This document shows, piece after piece, positions 1-7,061 of a DNA stretch of 9,530 nucleotides. The notes under the pieces are model-generated. The model saw only the letters and a program-made list of their open reading frames with translations, had not been told where the DNA came from and did not search any database. Origin of the DNA: Flavobacterium psychrophilum (GTDB taxonomy: Bacteria > Bacteroidota > Bacteroidia > Flavobacteriales > Flavobacteriaceae); assembly GCA_945866505.1 (NCBI GenBank), contig CAMBHH010000130.1, forward strand, positions 1 to 9,530. The letters are read 5' to 3'. The position numbers were made by a program, and so were the translations under genes. How positions within the stretch are numbered: position 1 is the stretch's first letter; every line of letters starts with the position of its first letter.

Positions 1-3
1 GTT

Positions 4-957
4 ATGTGGAAAATAGATTTAGGATATAGAGCAGAATTTCAATCTACCTTTGAGAGATTGTACCAAAAAAAGCAAGATTTGCAAGCCAGCAGACCTTTGC
101 CCAACATCGCTTTGAATAAAATCAGAGAAAGTTTATCTATAGAATGGACTTATAATTCAAATAGTATCGAAGGAAATACTTTGAGCTTACGAGAAACCCA
201 GATGGTCCTTCAAGAAGGTATTACCATTAAGGGCAAATCGCTTCGAGAACATTTTGAAACCTACAATCACGACAAAGCTATTGACTATTTGTTTTCGATA
301 ATTAATGATGATTATGTTTTGAGAAGTATAGACATTCTGTCTTTGCACAGTCTGGTTTTACGTTCGATCGAAGAGGATTTTGCAGGACGAATAAGAAATG
401 GAGGTGTGCGCATTTCGGGAGCGAATTTTGTTCCACCAAACGCCAATAAAGTTTCAGATTTGGTGGACGAATTGATTGATTTTATTAACACCAATCCTTT
501 AGAATTGAATGATATTGAATTGGCTGCGGTTTTCCATCACAAGCTCGTTTGGATTCATCCTTTCTTTGACGGCAATGGAAGAACGGTTCGATTAGCAATG
601 AATTTATTATTGATGCGTTGCGGTTTTCCACCTGCTATTATACTAAAAAATGATAGGAAAAAATACTACGAATCACTGAATCAAGCGAATAGCGGTAACT
701 ATCAAAAATTGATGCTTTTGATGTGCCAAGCATTGGAACGCAGCTTAAACATTTACTTGAATGCGATGCCTGATAGCGATAATGGTTTTCAAAAAATTTC
801 AGATATTGTTAGTGAACCAAGTAGTCCATATGGTCAAGAATACGTTAGTTTACTGGCTAGAACAGGCAAAATTGATGCTTATAAAGAAGGCAGAAATTGG
901 TTTACAACCAAAGAAGCTATTGATGAGTATATTGCAAACCGAAAAAGAAAACGCTAA
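4..957 (+). CDS. Fic family protein (probable AMPylase/adenylyltransferase), class II autoinhibited
   Basis: Fic enzymes usually transfer AMP from ATP to a hydroxyl side chain of a target protein. The complete core motif HPFFDGNGRTVR is visible at residues 185-196: catalytic His185, metal-binding Asp189, and phosphate-binding Asn191, Arg193 and Arg196. An N-terminal inhibitory motif of the form S/T-x-x-x-E-G/N is present as SNSIEG (52-57). Glu56 would contact Arg196 and block productive ATP binding, which makes this a class II Fic. The flap that docks target peptides is recognisable around residues 133-147 (GGVRISGANFVPP). Residues about 272-312 resemble a small winged-helix DNA-binding or peptide-recognition domain, as is common in Bacteroidota Fic proteins. 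The 317-residue length is normal for this type. The frame is open to the left edge, so a start upstream of the window cannot be excluded. No antitoxin-like partner is visible inside the window. The target protein cannot be read from the sequence. Confidence 0.93.
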   Translation: MWKIDLGYRAEFQSTFERLYQKKQDLQASRPLPNIALNKIRESLSIEWTYNSNSIEGNTLSLRETQMVLQEGITIKGKSLREHFETYNHDKAIDYLFSIINDDYVLRSIDILSLHSLVLRSIEEDFAGRIRNGGVRISGANFVPPNANKVSDLVDELIDFINTNPLELNDIELAAVFHHKLVWIHPFFDGNGRTVRLAMNLLLMRCGFPPAIILKNDRKKYYESLNQANSGNYQKLMLLMCQALERSLNIYLNAMPDSDNGFQKISDIVSEPSSPYGQEYVSLLARTGKIDAYKEGRNWFTTKEAIDEYIANRKRKR

Positions 958-977
958 CATCAAGTTGGCGTTTTTTT
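950..977 (+). terminator. Intrinsic terminator of the Fic gene, possibly bidirectional
   Basis: A 9-bp stem (AACGCTAAC at 950-958 with GTTGGCGTT at 964-972, including one G-U pair) encloses a 5-nt loop and runs into a T-tract to 977. The left arm contains the Fic stop codon at 955-957, so the hairpin starts inside the gene. On the minus strand the same hairpin has one C-A mismatch and is followed by a T-rich stretch, so it may also stop transcripts of the convergent flippase gene about 115 bp away. Confidence 0.85.
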
Positions 978-1092
978 GTATTTAAAAATTCAACCTCTTT
1001 GTTAAGAGTTACCGATTAACAAAAATTGACATTTCACTTTTTTAAACTGTCGTAGATAAATGATCGAAAACATAAAAAAAGTTAACACTAAT

Positions 1093-2562
1093 CTATTTCA
1101 TAATGTTCAGTTTTTTTAAAGTCTTGTCGATAACTTGATTGATTTCAATGGAAATAACGAACCGGTAATTGACATAAACATAAGCAATAGTCATTATTGT
1201 TGATTTTAAAACAATCGAAACTATAGGATTAAAAGGAAAATCCCAAAAATAAAAAGCAACAAACAAAACCAACGTTAAAGCCATTGAATACAGGGTTTGA
1301 TTGGTAAATGGATACAAATGTAATTTCTTTACAACAAAAAGTAATTTGGCCAAACTATACAAAGTAATCGACAATAAAGTCGCGAATGCCGATCCAATGA
1401 TTCCATAAATAGGGATAAAAATCATATTTAATATCACTGTTAAAACTACTAATGCTACTCCTAAAAACAAAACGGTTCGGTAATATTTTGTATTGAAAAT
1501 AATAGCGTTATTATTTCCTAAAATCAAGTCGAAATACTTAGACAAGCCAATCATAAAAACTACTGTAATTCCTCCAGCATATTCTGGCGGAACCATTTCG
1601 TATAGCTTGTTTATATTTACAAAAATGCCTAGCATCACGTAACCACCTACTATTTGAAGATTAATTGATGTCTTCTTGTACAAGATATTCATTTCTTCGT
1701 GCTTGTTTTCGTGCATTAATTTTGCTGTAATTGGATACACAATTTGATGCATCGAGCGACTAGGAACCGAAATCACTAAAGCGATATAAGTTGCAACCGA
1801 ATAGTACGCAATATTTTCTATAATCATATATTGGTTTAATATCATTTTATCACCATCTAATAGCAAATTGGCTACACTACCCGATAAAATAATATAAAAA
1901 GTATAGGTCAAAACATCCTTAGCGTTTTTTGGTATTTCGAACTGAAAAACAGGTTTCTGAATACTAAAAGCGTAAAACATTGTAACCAAAAGTGCCAAAA
2001 GATAAACAACGGCGGTTGCATAAACAAACCCCTCGACCGTAATTAAATTGTAATACACACCTATTAACAAAAGCAATGAGGCGGTTCTTAATCCTACTTC
2101 TTTGATGAAATTTCCAAAAACAGAATGCATATGAACCCGCAACCAAGCATAAAAAATTTCGAAATAAGCCATGCACAATCCAATAAATGGAATAAGCCAA
2201 ATAAACTTTTTAACGATAATATTCTTTTTAGATAGGAACATTAAAATATCATCATAAAAATAAAAACCTATCAATAACATGGGGATGATTACCAAAAAAG
2301 GAAACAATACCGTGAAAGATAGAAACCTTGATCGTTCTTCATTGGTTTCATACTGTGAATAAAATTTGACCAAAGTATTTTGCATCCCAATAGCAAAAAT
2401 GGGCATAATTACATTGGCACTCGAAAGGATGTAATTTGACAAAGCGTAATAGGTCGCACCGAGAAAAACTGGGTACAAATAAATGGTATTAATCCCTCCA
2501 ATCGCAAAACCGATGTAGGTAATTATGGTATTTTTAAAAGACTGATTTAATACTATTCCCAT
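1093..2562 (-). CDS. MOP-superfamily polysaccharide flippase (Wzx/O-antigen transporter-like)
   Basis: This 489-residue integral membrane protein has roughly a dozen hydrophobic segments spread over its whole length and only short polar loops. That is the usual size and layout of oligosaccharide flippases that move undecaprenyl-linked glycans across the inner membrane. Typical features are the N-terminal amphipathic start followed by a first helix at about 11-30, and a central polar stretch DGDKM (236-240) in a mid-protein helix, where this family often carries charged residues. The start ATG at 2562 gives a sensible N-terminus. It lies only 15 bp after the stop of the upstream glycosyltransferase, so the two are very probably co-transcribed. 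No Shine-Dalgarno sequence is seen, as is usual in Bacteroidota. The gene ends convergent with the Fic gene. The substrate is unknown; the neighbouring glycosyltransferase and YfhO protein suggest a surface glycan. A relative such as a lipid II flippase is less likely. Confidence 0.85.
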   Translation of the reverse strand: MGIVLNQSFKNTIITYIGFAIGGINTIYLYPVFLGATYYALSNYILSSANVIMPIFAIGMQNTLVKFYSQYETNEERSRFLSFTVLFPFLVIIPMLLIGFYFYDDILMFLSKKNIIVKKFIWLIPFIGLCMAYFEIFYAWLRVHMHSVFGNFIKEVGLRTASLLLLIGVYYNLITVEGFVYATAVVYLLALLVTMFYAFSIQKPVFQFEIPKNAKDVLTYTFYIILSGSVANLLLDGDKMILNQYMIIENIAYYSVATYIALVISVPSRSMHQIVYPITAKLMHENKHEEMNILYKKTSINLQIVGGYVMLGIFVNINKLYEMVPPEYAGGITVVFMIGLSKYFDLILGNNNAIIFNTKYYRTVLFLGVALVVLTVILNMIFIPIYGIIGSAFATLLSITLYSLAKLLFVVKKLHLYPFTNQTLYSMALTLVLFVAFYFWDFPFNPIVSIVLKSTIMTIAYVYVNYRFVISIEINQVIDKTLKKLNIMK

Positions 2563-2567
2563 TTTAA

Positions 2568-2596
2568 AAGTTAGAAGTTAGATACTGGAAGTTAGA
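2568..2596. repeat. Heptamer tandem repeat (AAGTTAG) across the glycosyltransferase stop codon
   Basis: Period-7 units lie at 2568-2574 and 2575-2581 (both exact AAGTTAG), 2582-2588 (degenerate, ATACTGG) and 2589-2595 (exact). The array covers the last codons and stop of the glycosyltransferase and most of the 15-bp gap before the flippase start, so the C-terminal residues LTSSI are encoded by repeat DNA. Confidence 0.7.
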
Positions 2597-3945
2597 ACAT
2601 TTACCAATTTTTCGGTTAAACTCTTTCTCGAATATTGTTGTAGACCAACGGCATTCGATTGTAGTTTTCCTTCCAAAAACTGATTATAAAAGCCCAAAAG
2701 TACACTTTTTAGTTTCATTTTCTCGGAATAATCGAAGAATACGCCCGTGTTTGTATTGGTAATAATTTCAGCAAAGTCAGAACCATTCGGACCAATCGCA
2801 ACAATTGGTCTGCCTGAAACCATATATTCAAACAATTTTCCGGGAATAATACTTTTAGTGTCTTCGGAATTAATCTCAATAAGCAATAAAACCTGAGACT
2901 TCCTCTGATGCGCAATCGCATTGGAATGTGAAACATATCCCAAATTATTCAGATACGGATTTAAGTCGAATCGGCAAATAGTTTCCAAAACTTCCTGACT
3001 AACTGAGCCTATTAATTTTATTTCCAAATGCGATTTAAAATCTGGAATTTCTTGAAGCAATTCAACCAAACATTCCCAAAGCAGTTGCGGATTTCTTTCG
3101 GATAGAAAAGAACCAATGTGTGCCAAAGAAAATTTAGAATCCAGGCTTTGTTTCTCAACATTTTCGGCGTCATAACCGTTTGTAATTACTGATATTGGTT
3201 TAGATGTTATCGCTTGAAATTCCCTTTTGGTGGTTTTGCTCGTAACAATAATTGTATCAGCAGAATTTAGCACTTTAAATTCTAAATCTTTGTGCTTTTT
3301 TGCCGCATAATTCGACAATCGTAAGGATTTATGATAGCCAATGGTGGTCCAAGGATCACGGAAATCGGCGAACCATTTTATATTCAATTTTTGCTTCAAA
3401 TCCAATCCAATGAGATGCAAACTATGCGGTGGTCCTGACGTGACAATTGTATCAATATTATTTTCCAAAATGTATTTTTCCAAAAATGCCACGGAAGGTT
3501 TTACCCAAAAAACACGCGCATCGGGAATAAAAAGATTACCTCGAATCCAAAGAAAAACCTTATCCAAAAAAGATTGTTTTTTTTGGTTAGGAATAATCCC
3601 GGAACTGATCTTTTTAGTTTTATTCTTCGAAAGAAACGAAGCTAGTTGATAGGGTTCGAAAATCTTATGCTTTAAAATAACAGCCATATCCGAAACCTCT
3701 TTAACCAAGTTTTCATCTACAATAGGATATGTTGGATTCTCTGGAATGTAAACAATGGGTTGGATACCAAAATCTGGTAAATATTTTACAAATTTCAACC
3801 AACGTTGTACACCCGGCCCGCCAGCTGGAGGCCAATAATAAGTTATGATGAGAAGTTTTTCTGGTTTCAAGTTTTGGGTTTCGGGTTTCACGAACAATTT
3901 CTCATTCCTTAGGAATCTCGCTTCTGTTTCATTTTTCACTAACAA
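2578..3945 (-). CDS. GT4-like glycosyltransferase (GT-B fold)
   Basis: This is a predicted cytoplasmic, retaining glycosyltransferase with two Rossmann-like halves. The N-terminal acceptor half begins at LLIITYYWPPAGGPGVQR (31-48), a typical opening for this Bacteroidota subfamily, and continues with TSGPPHS (169-175) and DFRDPW (194-199). The C-terminal nucleotide-sugar half shows NGYD (256-259), HIGSF (276-280) and GKLFEYMVSGRPIVA (369-383). The last of these is the donor-binding region, with a Glu before a Gly-x-Pro turn. The ATG at 3945 gives an unusual extension of about 29 residues before the conserved LLIITYYWPP. That stretch is encoded by a palindrome and a heptamer repeat, so the natural start may be further in. 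In-frame TTG or GTG codons lie close upstream of the conserved segment (for example the TTG that gives LKPEKLLIIT), but no ATG does. The gene sits between the YfhO gene (200 bp upstream) and a flippase (15 bp downstream). Donor and acceptor sugars are unknown. Confidence 0.88.
   Translation of the reverse strand: MLVKNETEARFLRNEKLFVKPETQNLKPEKLLIITYYWPPAGGPGVQRWLKFVKYLPDFGIQPIVYIPENPTYPIVDENLVKEVSDMAVILKHKIFEPYQLASFLSKNKTKKISSGIIPNQKKQSFLDKVFLWIRGNLFIPDARVFWVKPSVAFLEKYILENNIDTIVTSGPPHSLHLIGLDLKQKLNIKWFADFRDPWTTIGYHKSLRLSNYAAKKHKDLEFKVLNSADTIIVTSKTTKREFQAITSKPISVITNGYDAENVEKQSLDSKFSLAHIGSFLSERNPQLLWECLVELLQEIPDFKSHLEIKLIGSVSQEVLETICRFDLNPYLNNLGYVSHSNAIAHQRKSQVLLLIEINSEDTKSIIPGKLFEYMVSGRPIVAIGPNGSDFAEIITNTNTGVFFDYSEKMKLKSVLLGFYNQFLEGKLQSNAVGLQQYSRKSLTEKLVNVLTSSI
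3863..3890. repeat. Heptamer tandem repeat (GGTTTCR) inside the 5' end of the glycosyltransferase frame
   Basis: Four 7-bp units lie head to tail: GGTTTCA (3863-3869), AGTTTTG (3870-3876), GGTTTCG (3877-3883) and GGTTTCA (3884-3890). On the coding (minus) strand they read as TGAAACC-like units and encode the KPETQNLKP part of the N-terminal extension. Similar GAAACC-type heptamers are, from memory, frequent in Flavobacterium intergenic DNA. Confidence 0.75.
3904..3916. repeat. Short palindrome (ATTCCT-T-AGGAAT) in the glycosyltransferase N-terminal extension
   Basis: The arms ATTCCT (3904-3909) and AGGAAT (3911-3916) flank a single central base. The element is translated as part of ARFLRNE in the atypical N-terminus. 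It resembles dispersed ATTCCTnnGGAAT palindromes that I associate with Flavobacteriaceae intergenic regions. It lies 13 bp from the heptamer array. Confidence 0.5.
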
Positions 3946-3982
3946 TTATTGAATTTTCATTAACATCTTTAGCTAGTTGACA

Positions 3983-4126
3983 CTATTTATACTTGCTTTT
4001 CCATCCATTAGATTGATCCATTATTTCAACTAATCGCTCCAAACGTTCAACAAAAAGGACATTGGTTTTCTTTTCACTATACTTCCTGTGGAAAAGATTT
4101 GCAGATTTTAAAACAAAGGTAAACAA
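3983..4126 (-). CDS. Possible small ORF or gene remnant between YfhO and glycosyltransferase
   Basis: An open frame of 47 codons, with TTG at 4126 as the only upstream start-like codon, ends at TAG at 3983. The residues NVLFVERLERLVEIMDQSN and the polar ending GWKSKYK look protein-like (amphipathic helix, few rare codons) rather than random. An internal ATG (the M of EIMDQ) would leave only about 12 residues. I do not recognise the family. It could be the C-terminal remnant of a lost gene, a real small protein, or chance; a candidate promoter motif overlaps its 5' end, which argues against it. Most genome annotations would leave this stretch intergenic. Confidence 0.2.
   Translation of the reverse strand: MFTFVLKSANLFHRKYSEKKTNVLFVERLERLVEIMDQSNGWKSKYK
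4114..4121 (-). promoter_or_regulatory. Candidate Bacteroidota -7 element (TACCTTTG) ahead of the glycosyltransferase gene
   Basis: The minus strand reads TACCTTTG, an exact match to the TAnnTTTG consensus of Bacteroidota sigma factor promoters. It lies about 170 bp upstream of the glycosyltransferase start, just past the YfhO stop. No good TTG -33 element is seen at 17-23 bp, so this is only a candidate for an internal promoter of the glycosyltransferase-flippase pair. Confidence 0.3.
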
Positions 4127-4145
4127 AGTCTATATTCTATTTTCT

Positions 4146-6593
4146 TTACTCTCTTTTTCTGTTCTCAAAATAAATCCCACCAATCAATAACAATAGCATT
4201 CCTAATGAACTAATAAGTGTAATCATACTTCCGGTCTTTACTACTTGTGGTTCAAATTTGAATTCAATGGTGTGTTTTCCTGCTGGGACTTCCATCGCTC
4301 GTAATACATAATCTACAAGAAAGTGGTCCGTTAACTTTCCATCTACATAAGCATCCCATCCATTTTCATAATAAATTTCGGAGAAAACCGCTATACCTTT
4401 TCCTTCATTCTCAGATGTATATTTAAGATAATTGGGTTTGTAAACATCCAATTGTATCTTCCCGGTATTGTCCCAACTCTCTTTTAAACGAGCATCCTCA
4501 AATTTAGAACCAAAATGATGTACGTTGAAAACCGCAACATTTTTGGTGTCTAAATTATCCAAAGCTTTCATTACATCGTCAGGTTTATTAACCAATTTTA
4601 AATCCTTCACAAACCAAGCATTTCCATTGGCATCCGAATTAACAATAGGTACTGAAGCGCCTGTTGAATCGGTTTGAATAATGTATTTTACGTTCAACAT
4701 ATTCAAAACCTCAATATTGTTTTTGGCAATTTGATAATCGAATAATTGTTGCATTCTTCGAGGTTTTACTGCACTGTAACCTCCAATCGATTTATGGAAA
4801 AAAGATGATCTCGCACTGGAAAGATTTCCGTCAACTTCAAAAACTCTATAATGTGACTTGTCTTGCAAAATTTGAGCATCGGCAGGTGTTTCCTGAAATG
4901 GAACTTCGACTTCTCTTTTGCTCACAAAATCTGTTGCATTAACATACTTTTTATCAACTAGAACCAAATCAATTAGCATTACTAAACCTATTATAACTAT
5001 CGTAGTATTTTGTGCGAGTTTATTTTTAGTGTACATCCATAAAGCCAGTGCAGCAAGTAAAATAAAGAATCCCGAACGCAACAAATCTGCCGCATATAAG
5101 CTTTTTCTATCTTCAATTAAAGCGTCAATAAATCCTGTTCCAAAAGCTTTATCCTGTCCTTGACTAAACATTTGCAACAATTGCGAATCCATTTGACCTA
5201 CAAAATCAAACGAACTTCTAATTAAAAACAGTCCTATTATCAATCCAAATAGAGTGGCGCAGGATTTCCATAAACTTGGCCATTGTGGCTCTTTTTCTTG
5301 GGTAAAAAAAGATTGCAAACCCATAATAGCCAGCACCGGAAAACAAAGTTCTAAAATGACTTGAATAGAGGAAACCGCTCTAAACTTGTCATACATCGGA
5401 ACAAAATCTATAAAGAAATCGGTTACTACAGCTAAGTTTTTACCCCAAGACAACACCAAAGAGAATAAGGCACCGGCAAGAAAAACATACTTAATTTTTC
5501 GGTTGTCGTGGTACAATCCAAGAACACCTAAAAAGAAAATTACAATTCCGATATAAGCTGGCGCTGCAACGATAGGTTGCTTTCCCCAATAGGTAAAACC
5601 ATAGCTTTCTGTAATTTGTTGTGCCTCTTCTGGCGAGGCTCCATATTGCGTCATAAATTTATAAACACTCGAATCTGAATTCAATTTTTCGCTGTTACCG
5701 CCACCAAAAAGTCGTGGTGCAATCAAATTGAAACTTTCGGCGATTCCGTAACTGTATTCGGTAATGTATTCTCGAGACAAAGCACTGTTTTCGACCTTTT
5801 TCGACCCATCAGGAGAATAAGTCAATTCACTTTTTCCACGAGTACTGAATTTTGCGTATTCGGCTGTAGCTAATAAGTTTGTGGCATTGGCACCAAGAGC
5901 AAAAATTCCCGCAATTACAAAAACACCAAAGGACGTCAACAGCGATTTGTATTCCTTTTGTTTAACAGCTTGATAAATAAAATATCCCGACAATATCAAC
6001 AAGAAAAACAACAAATAATAAGTCATTTGAAAGTGATTGGCGTTGATTTCTAGAGCTACGGCAAACATTGTAAGCAATCCGCCCCAAACATACTTCTTTT
6101 GAAAAACCATTATAAAACCCGCAATAACCAATGGCATATAGCCAATGGCGTGCGCTTTGGCATTATGTCCAACACCTAGAATTATTATTAGATAAGTGGA
6201 AAATCCAAAAGCAAGAGACCCAAAAAATGCTTTGAGAGGATCGACTTTCAAAACCAGTAGTAAGCCATAAAAACCTAAGAAATACAAGAATAAATAATCG
6301 GCAGGCCGCGGTAAAAAACGAATAGCATCGTCAATCATTCCAACATAATCGTTTGGATATTTGGCTCCCAATTGATAGGTTGGCATTCCTCCAAAAGCCG
6401 AATTAGTCCAAAAAGGTTCCTGATGATCTGAAGCTCTAAAGTCGTTTTGCTCCTTGGCCATTCCGGTGTATTGAGCAATATCCGATTGTAAAATTTGTTT
6501 TCCCTGCAGTACAGGATAAAAATAAATGAGAGAAATTAATACAAATCCAAGTAGGACAAGGGCGTGCGGATATAACTTTTGAAGTTGCTTCAT
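4146..6593 (-). CDS. YfhO family membrane protein (GT-C-like)
   Basis: This 815-residue protein matches the overall design of the YfhO family. A first membrane helix (about 11-29) is followed by a loop containing SD (37-38) and FWTNSAFGGMPTYQ (61-74). About a dozen further hydrophobic segments reach to about residue 550, then comes a soluble domain, and a final helix lies near 788-807. The C-terminal soluble part carries the family hallmark YYENGWDAYVDGK (741-753) and a following VPAGKHTIEFKF strand pair. In Bacillus, YfhO is linked to glycosylation of lipoteichoic acid and resembles lipid-sugar-dependent GT-C enzymes. Asp38 in the first extracytoplasmic loop is the position where a GT-C catalytic acid would be expected. 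The role in Bacteroidota is not established; a sugar transfer on the periplasmic side is inferred from the fold and from the adjacent glycosyltransferase and flippase genes. The ATG at 6593 is chosen because a charged start leads straight into the first helix. An 18-bp palindrome lies 13 bp upstream. Confidence 0.88.
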   Translation of the reverse strand: MKQLQKLYPHALVLLGFVLISLIYFYPVLQGKQILQSDIAQYTGMAKEQNDFRASDHQEPFWTNSAFGGMPTYQLGAKYPNDYVGMIDDAIRFLPRPADYLFLYFLGFYGLLLVLKVDPLKAFFGSLAFGFSTYLIIILGVGHNAKAHAIGYMPLVIAGFIMVFQKKYVWGGLLTMFAVALEINANHFQMTYYLLFFLLILSGYFIYQAVKQKEYKSLLTSFGVFVIAGIFALGANATNLLATAEYAKFSTRGKSELTYSPDGSKKVENSALSREYITEYSYGIAESFNLIAPRLFGGGNSEKLNSDSSVYKFMTQYGASPEEAQQITESYGFTYWGKQPIVAAPAYIGIVIFFLGVLGLYHDNRKIKYVFLAGALFSLVLSWGKNLAVVTDFFIDFVPMYDKFRAVSSIQVILELCFPVLAIMGLQSFFTQEKEPQWPSLWKSCATLFGLIIGLFLIRSSFDFVGQMDSQLLQMFSQGQDKAFGTGFIDALIEDRKSLYAADLLRSGFFILLAALALWMYTKNKLAQNTTIVIIGLVMLIDLVLVDKKYVNATDFVSKREVEVPFQETPADAQILQDKSHYRVFEVDGNLSSARSSFFHKSIGGYSAVKPRRMQQLFDYQIAKNNIEVLNMLNVKYIIQTDSTGASVPIVNSDANGNAWFVKDLKLVNKPDDVMKALDNLDTKNVAVFNVHHFGSKFEDARLKESWDNTGKIQLDVYKPNYLKYTSENEGKGIAVFSEIYYENGWDAYVDGKLTDHFLVDYVLRAMEVPAGKHTIEFKFEPQVVKTGSMITLISSLGMLLLLIGGIYFENRKRE

Positions 6594-6606
6594 TTTTTAA
6601 TTTTAG

Positions 6607-6624
6607 TCCCGATAGCTATCGGGA
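6607..6624. repeat. Perfect 18-bp palindrome TCCCGATAGCTATCGGGA
   Basis: TCCCGATAG (6607-6615) is followed immediately by its exact reverse complement CTATCGGGA (6616-6624). From memory, CCCGATAGCTATCGGG is a dispersed palindrome common in Flavobacterium genomes. Here it lies in the 98-bp gap between the DUF4834 gene and YfhO, 13 bp upstream of the YfhO start codon, so it would form a hairpin in the YfhO leader if the genes are co-transcribed. Confidence 0.85.
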
Positions 6625-6691
6625 TAGATTTTAGATTAGTAAAAAAACAATCTTTATTTATAATAATATCTCAAGAGGGATTTGTAGGCCT

Positions 6692-6973
6692 TTAATCTAT
6701 TTCTTCGTAATCAACATATTCCCCGACTTTTTTGGTTTCACGAGGTTTTTTTGCATTGGAAGTATCAATAATAACTTCATCGTTTTTTTGGTTTTTTTGC
6801 CACGAAGTACCGCGACCATTTTGATGCTGTTTCTGAAAATTTTCACCGGTCTTTTCAACTACTTTTTTTACTAATATAGGCAAAAACAATCTTGCCAAAA
6901 ATTTTATAATATAGTAAATAGCAATTATATAAATTAAAGTTTTTATAAATCCTAAAAATGAGGCTTCTTGCAT
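6692..6973 (-). CDS. DUF4834 family small membrane protein
   Basis: A 93-residue protein starting MQEASFLGFIKTLIYII, a characteristic opening of the Bacteroidota family DUF4834. One membrane helix spans about residues 8-32. It is followed by a basic segment (about 36-56, KKVVEKTGENFQKQHQNGRG), a polar linker, and the conserved acidic ending KKVGEYVDYEEID (81-93). The frame is open 40 codons further upstream, but that extension is AT-rich and compositionally unlike the family, and it would run over the divergent promoter region, so the ATG at 6973 is preferred. The linker is encoded by two CAAAAAAAC tracts (QKNQKN), which are homopolymer runs worth checking for sequencing error; the frame is intact here. 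The gene is first in the minus-strand cluster, 98 bp before YfhO. Function unknown. Confidence 0.85.
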   Translation of the reverse strand: MQEASFLGFIKTLIYIIAIYYIIKFLARLFLPILVKKVVEKTGENFQKQHQNGRGTSWQKNQKNDEVIIDTSNAKKPRETKKVGEYVDYEEID

Positions 6974-7012
6974 AATTAAAAAAATTTTGGTAAAATTAAC
7001 AATTCCATCGTT

Positions 7013-7020
7013 CAAAATTA
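7013..7020 (-). promoter_or_regulatory. Candidate promoter -7 element (TAATTTTG) of the DUF4834-led cluster
   Basis: The minus strand reads TAATTTTG, which fits TAnnTTTG. It lies 39 bp before the DUF4834 ATG and would give a leader of about 30 nt. No clear TTG element is found upstream in this very AT-rich stretch, so the assignment rests on one motif and position. Confidence 0.35.
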
Positions 7021-7028
7021 AAATATAG

Positions 7029-7061
7029 TTCTTAAATAAATAATAAATTATAGTACATTTG
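7029..7061 (+). promoter_or_regulatory. Candidate promoter of the outer-membrane protein gene
   Basis: TACATTTG at 7054-7061 matches the TAnnTTTG -7 consensus exactly. It is preceded at 22 bp by TTC (7029-7031), one mismatch from the TTG -33 element. Transcription would start about 30 nt before the ATG at 7098. The element also shows that a TTG start at 7059 would be inside the promoter and is not the true start. It is divergent from the candidate DUF4834 promoter, about 33 bp away. Confidence 0.45.

Noticed and set aside
761..985. Second plus-strand frame overlapping the 3' end of the Fic gene
   Set aside because: It is an out-of-frame shadow that runs through the Fic terminator hairpin.
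1001..1020. GTTAA/TTAAC inverted repeat as a terminator of the flippase gene
   Set aside because: The 5-bp AT-rich stem lacks a T-tract on the minus strand; the hairpin at 950-977 is a better candidate.
3341..3649. Plus-strand open frame of about 100 codons inside the glycosyltransferase
   Set aside because: It lies fully antisense to conserved GT motifs (DFRDPW, TSGPPHS) and has no start context or known motif.
2568..3916. CRISPR-like repeats
   Set aside because: The repeats are 7-bp head-to-tail units without spacers and there are no cas genes.
4918..5163. Plus-strand open frame inside YfhO
   Set aside because: It is antisense to transmembrane-coding sequence of a clear gene and shows no recognisable protein features.
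6781..6802. Twin A-tracts (CAAAAAAAC on the coding strand) in DUF4834 as a programmed frameshift site
   Set aside because: Both alternative frames lead nowhere useful, the normal frame reaches the conserved C-terminus, and the tracts simply encode QKNQKN.
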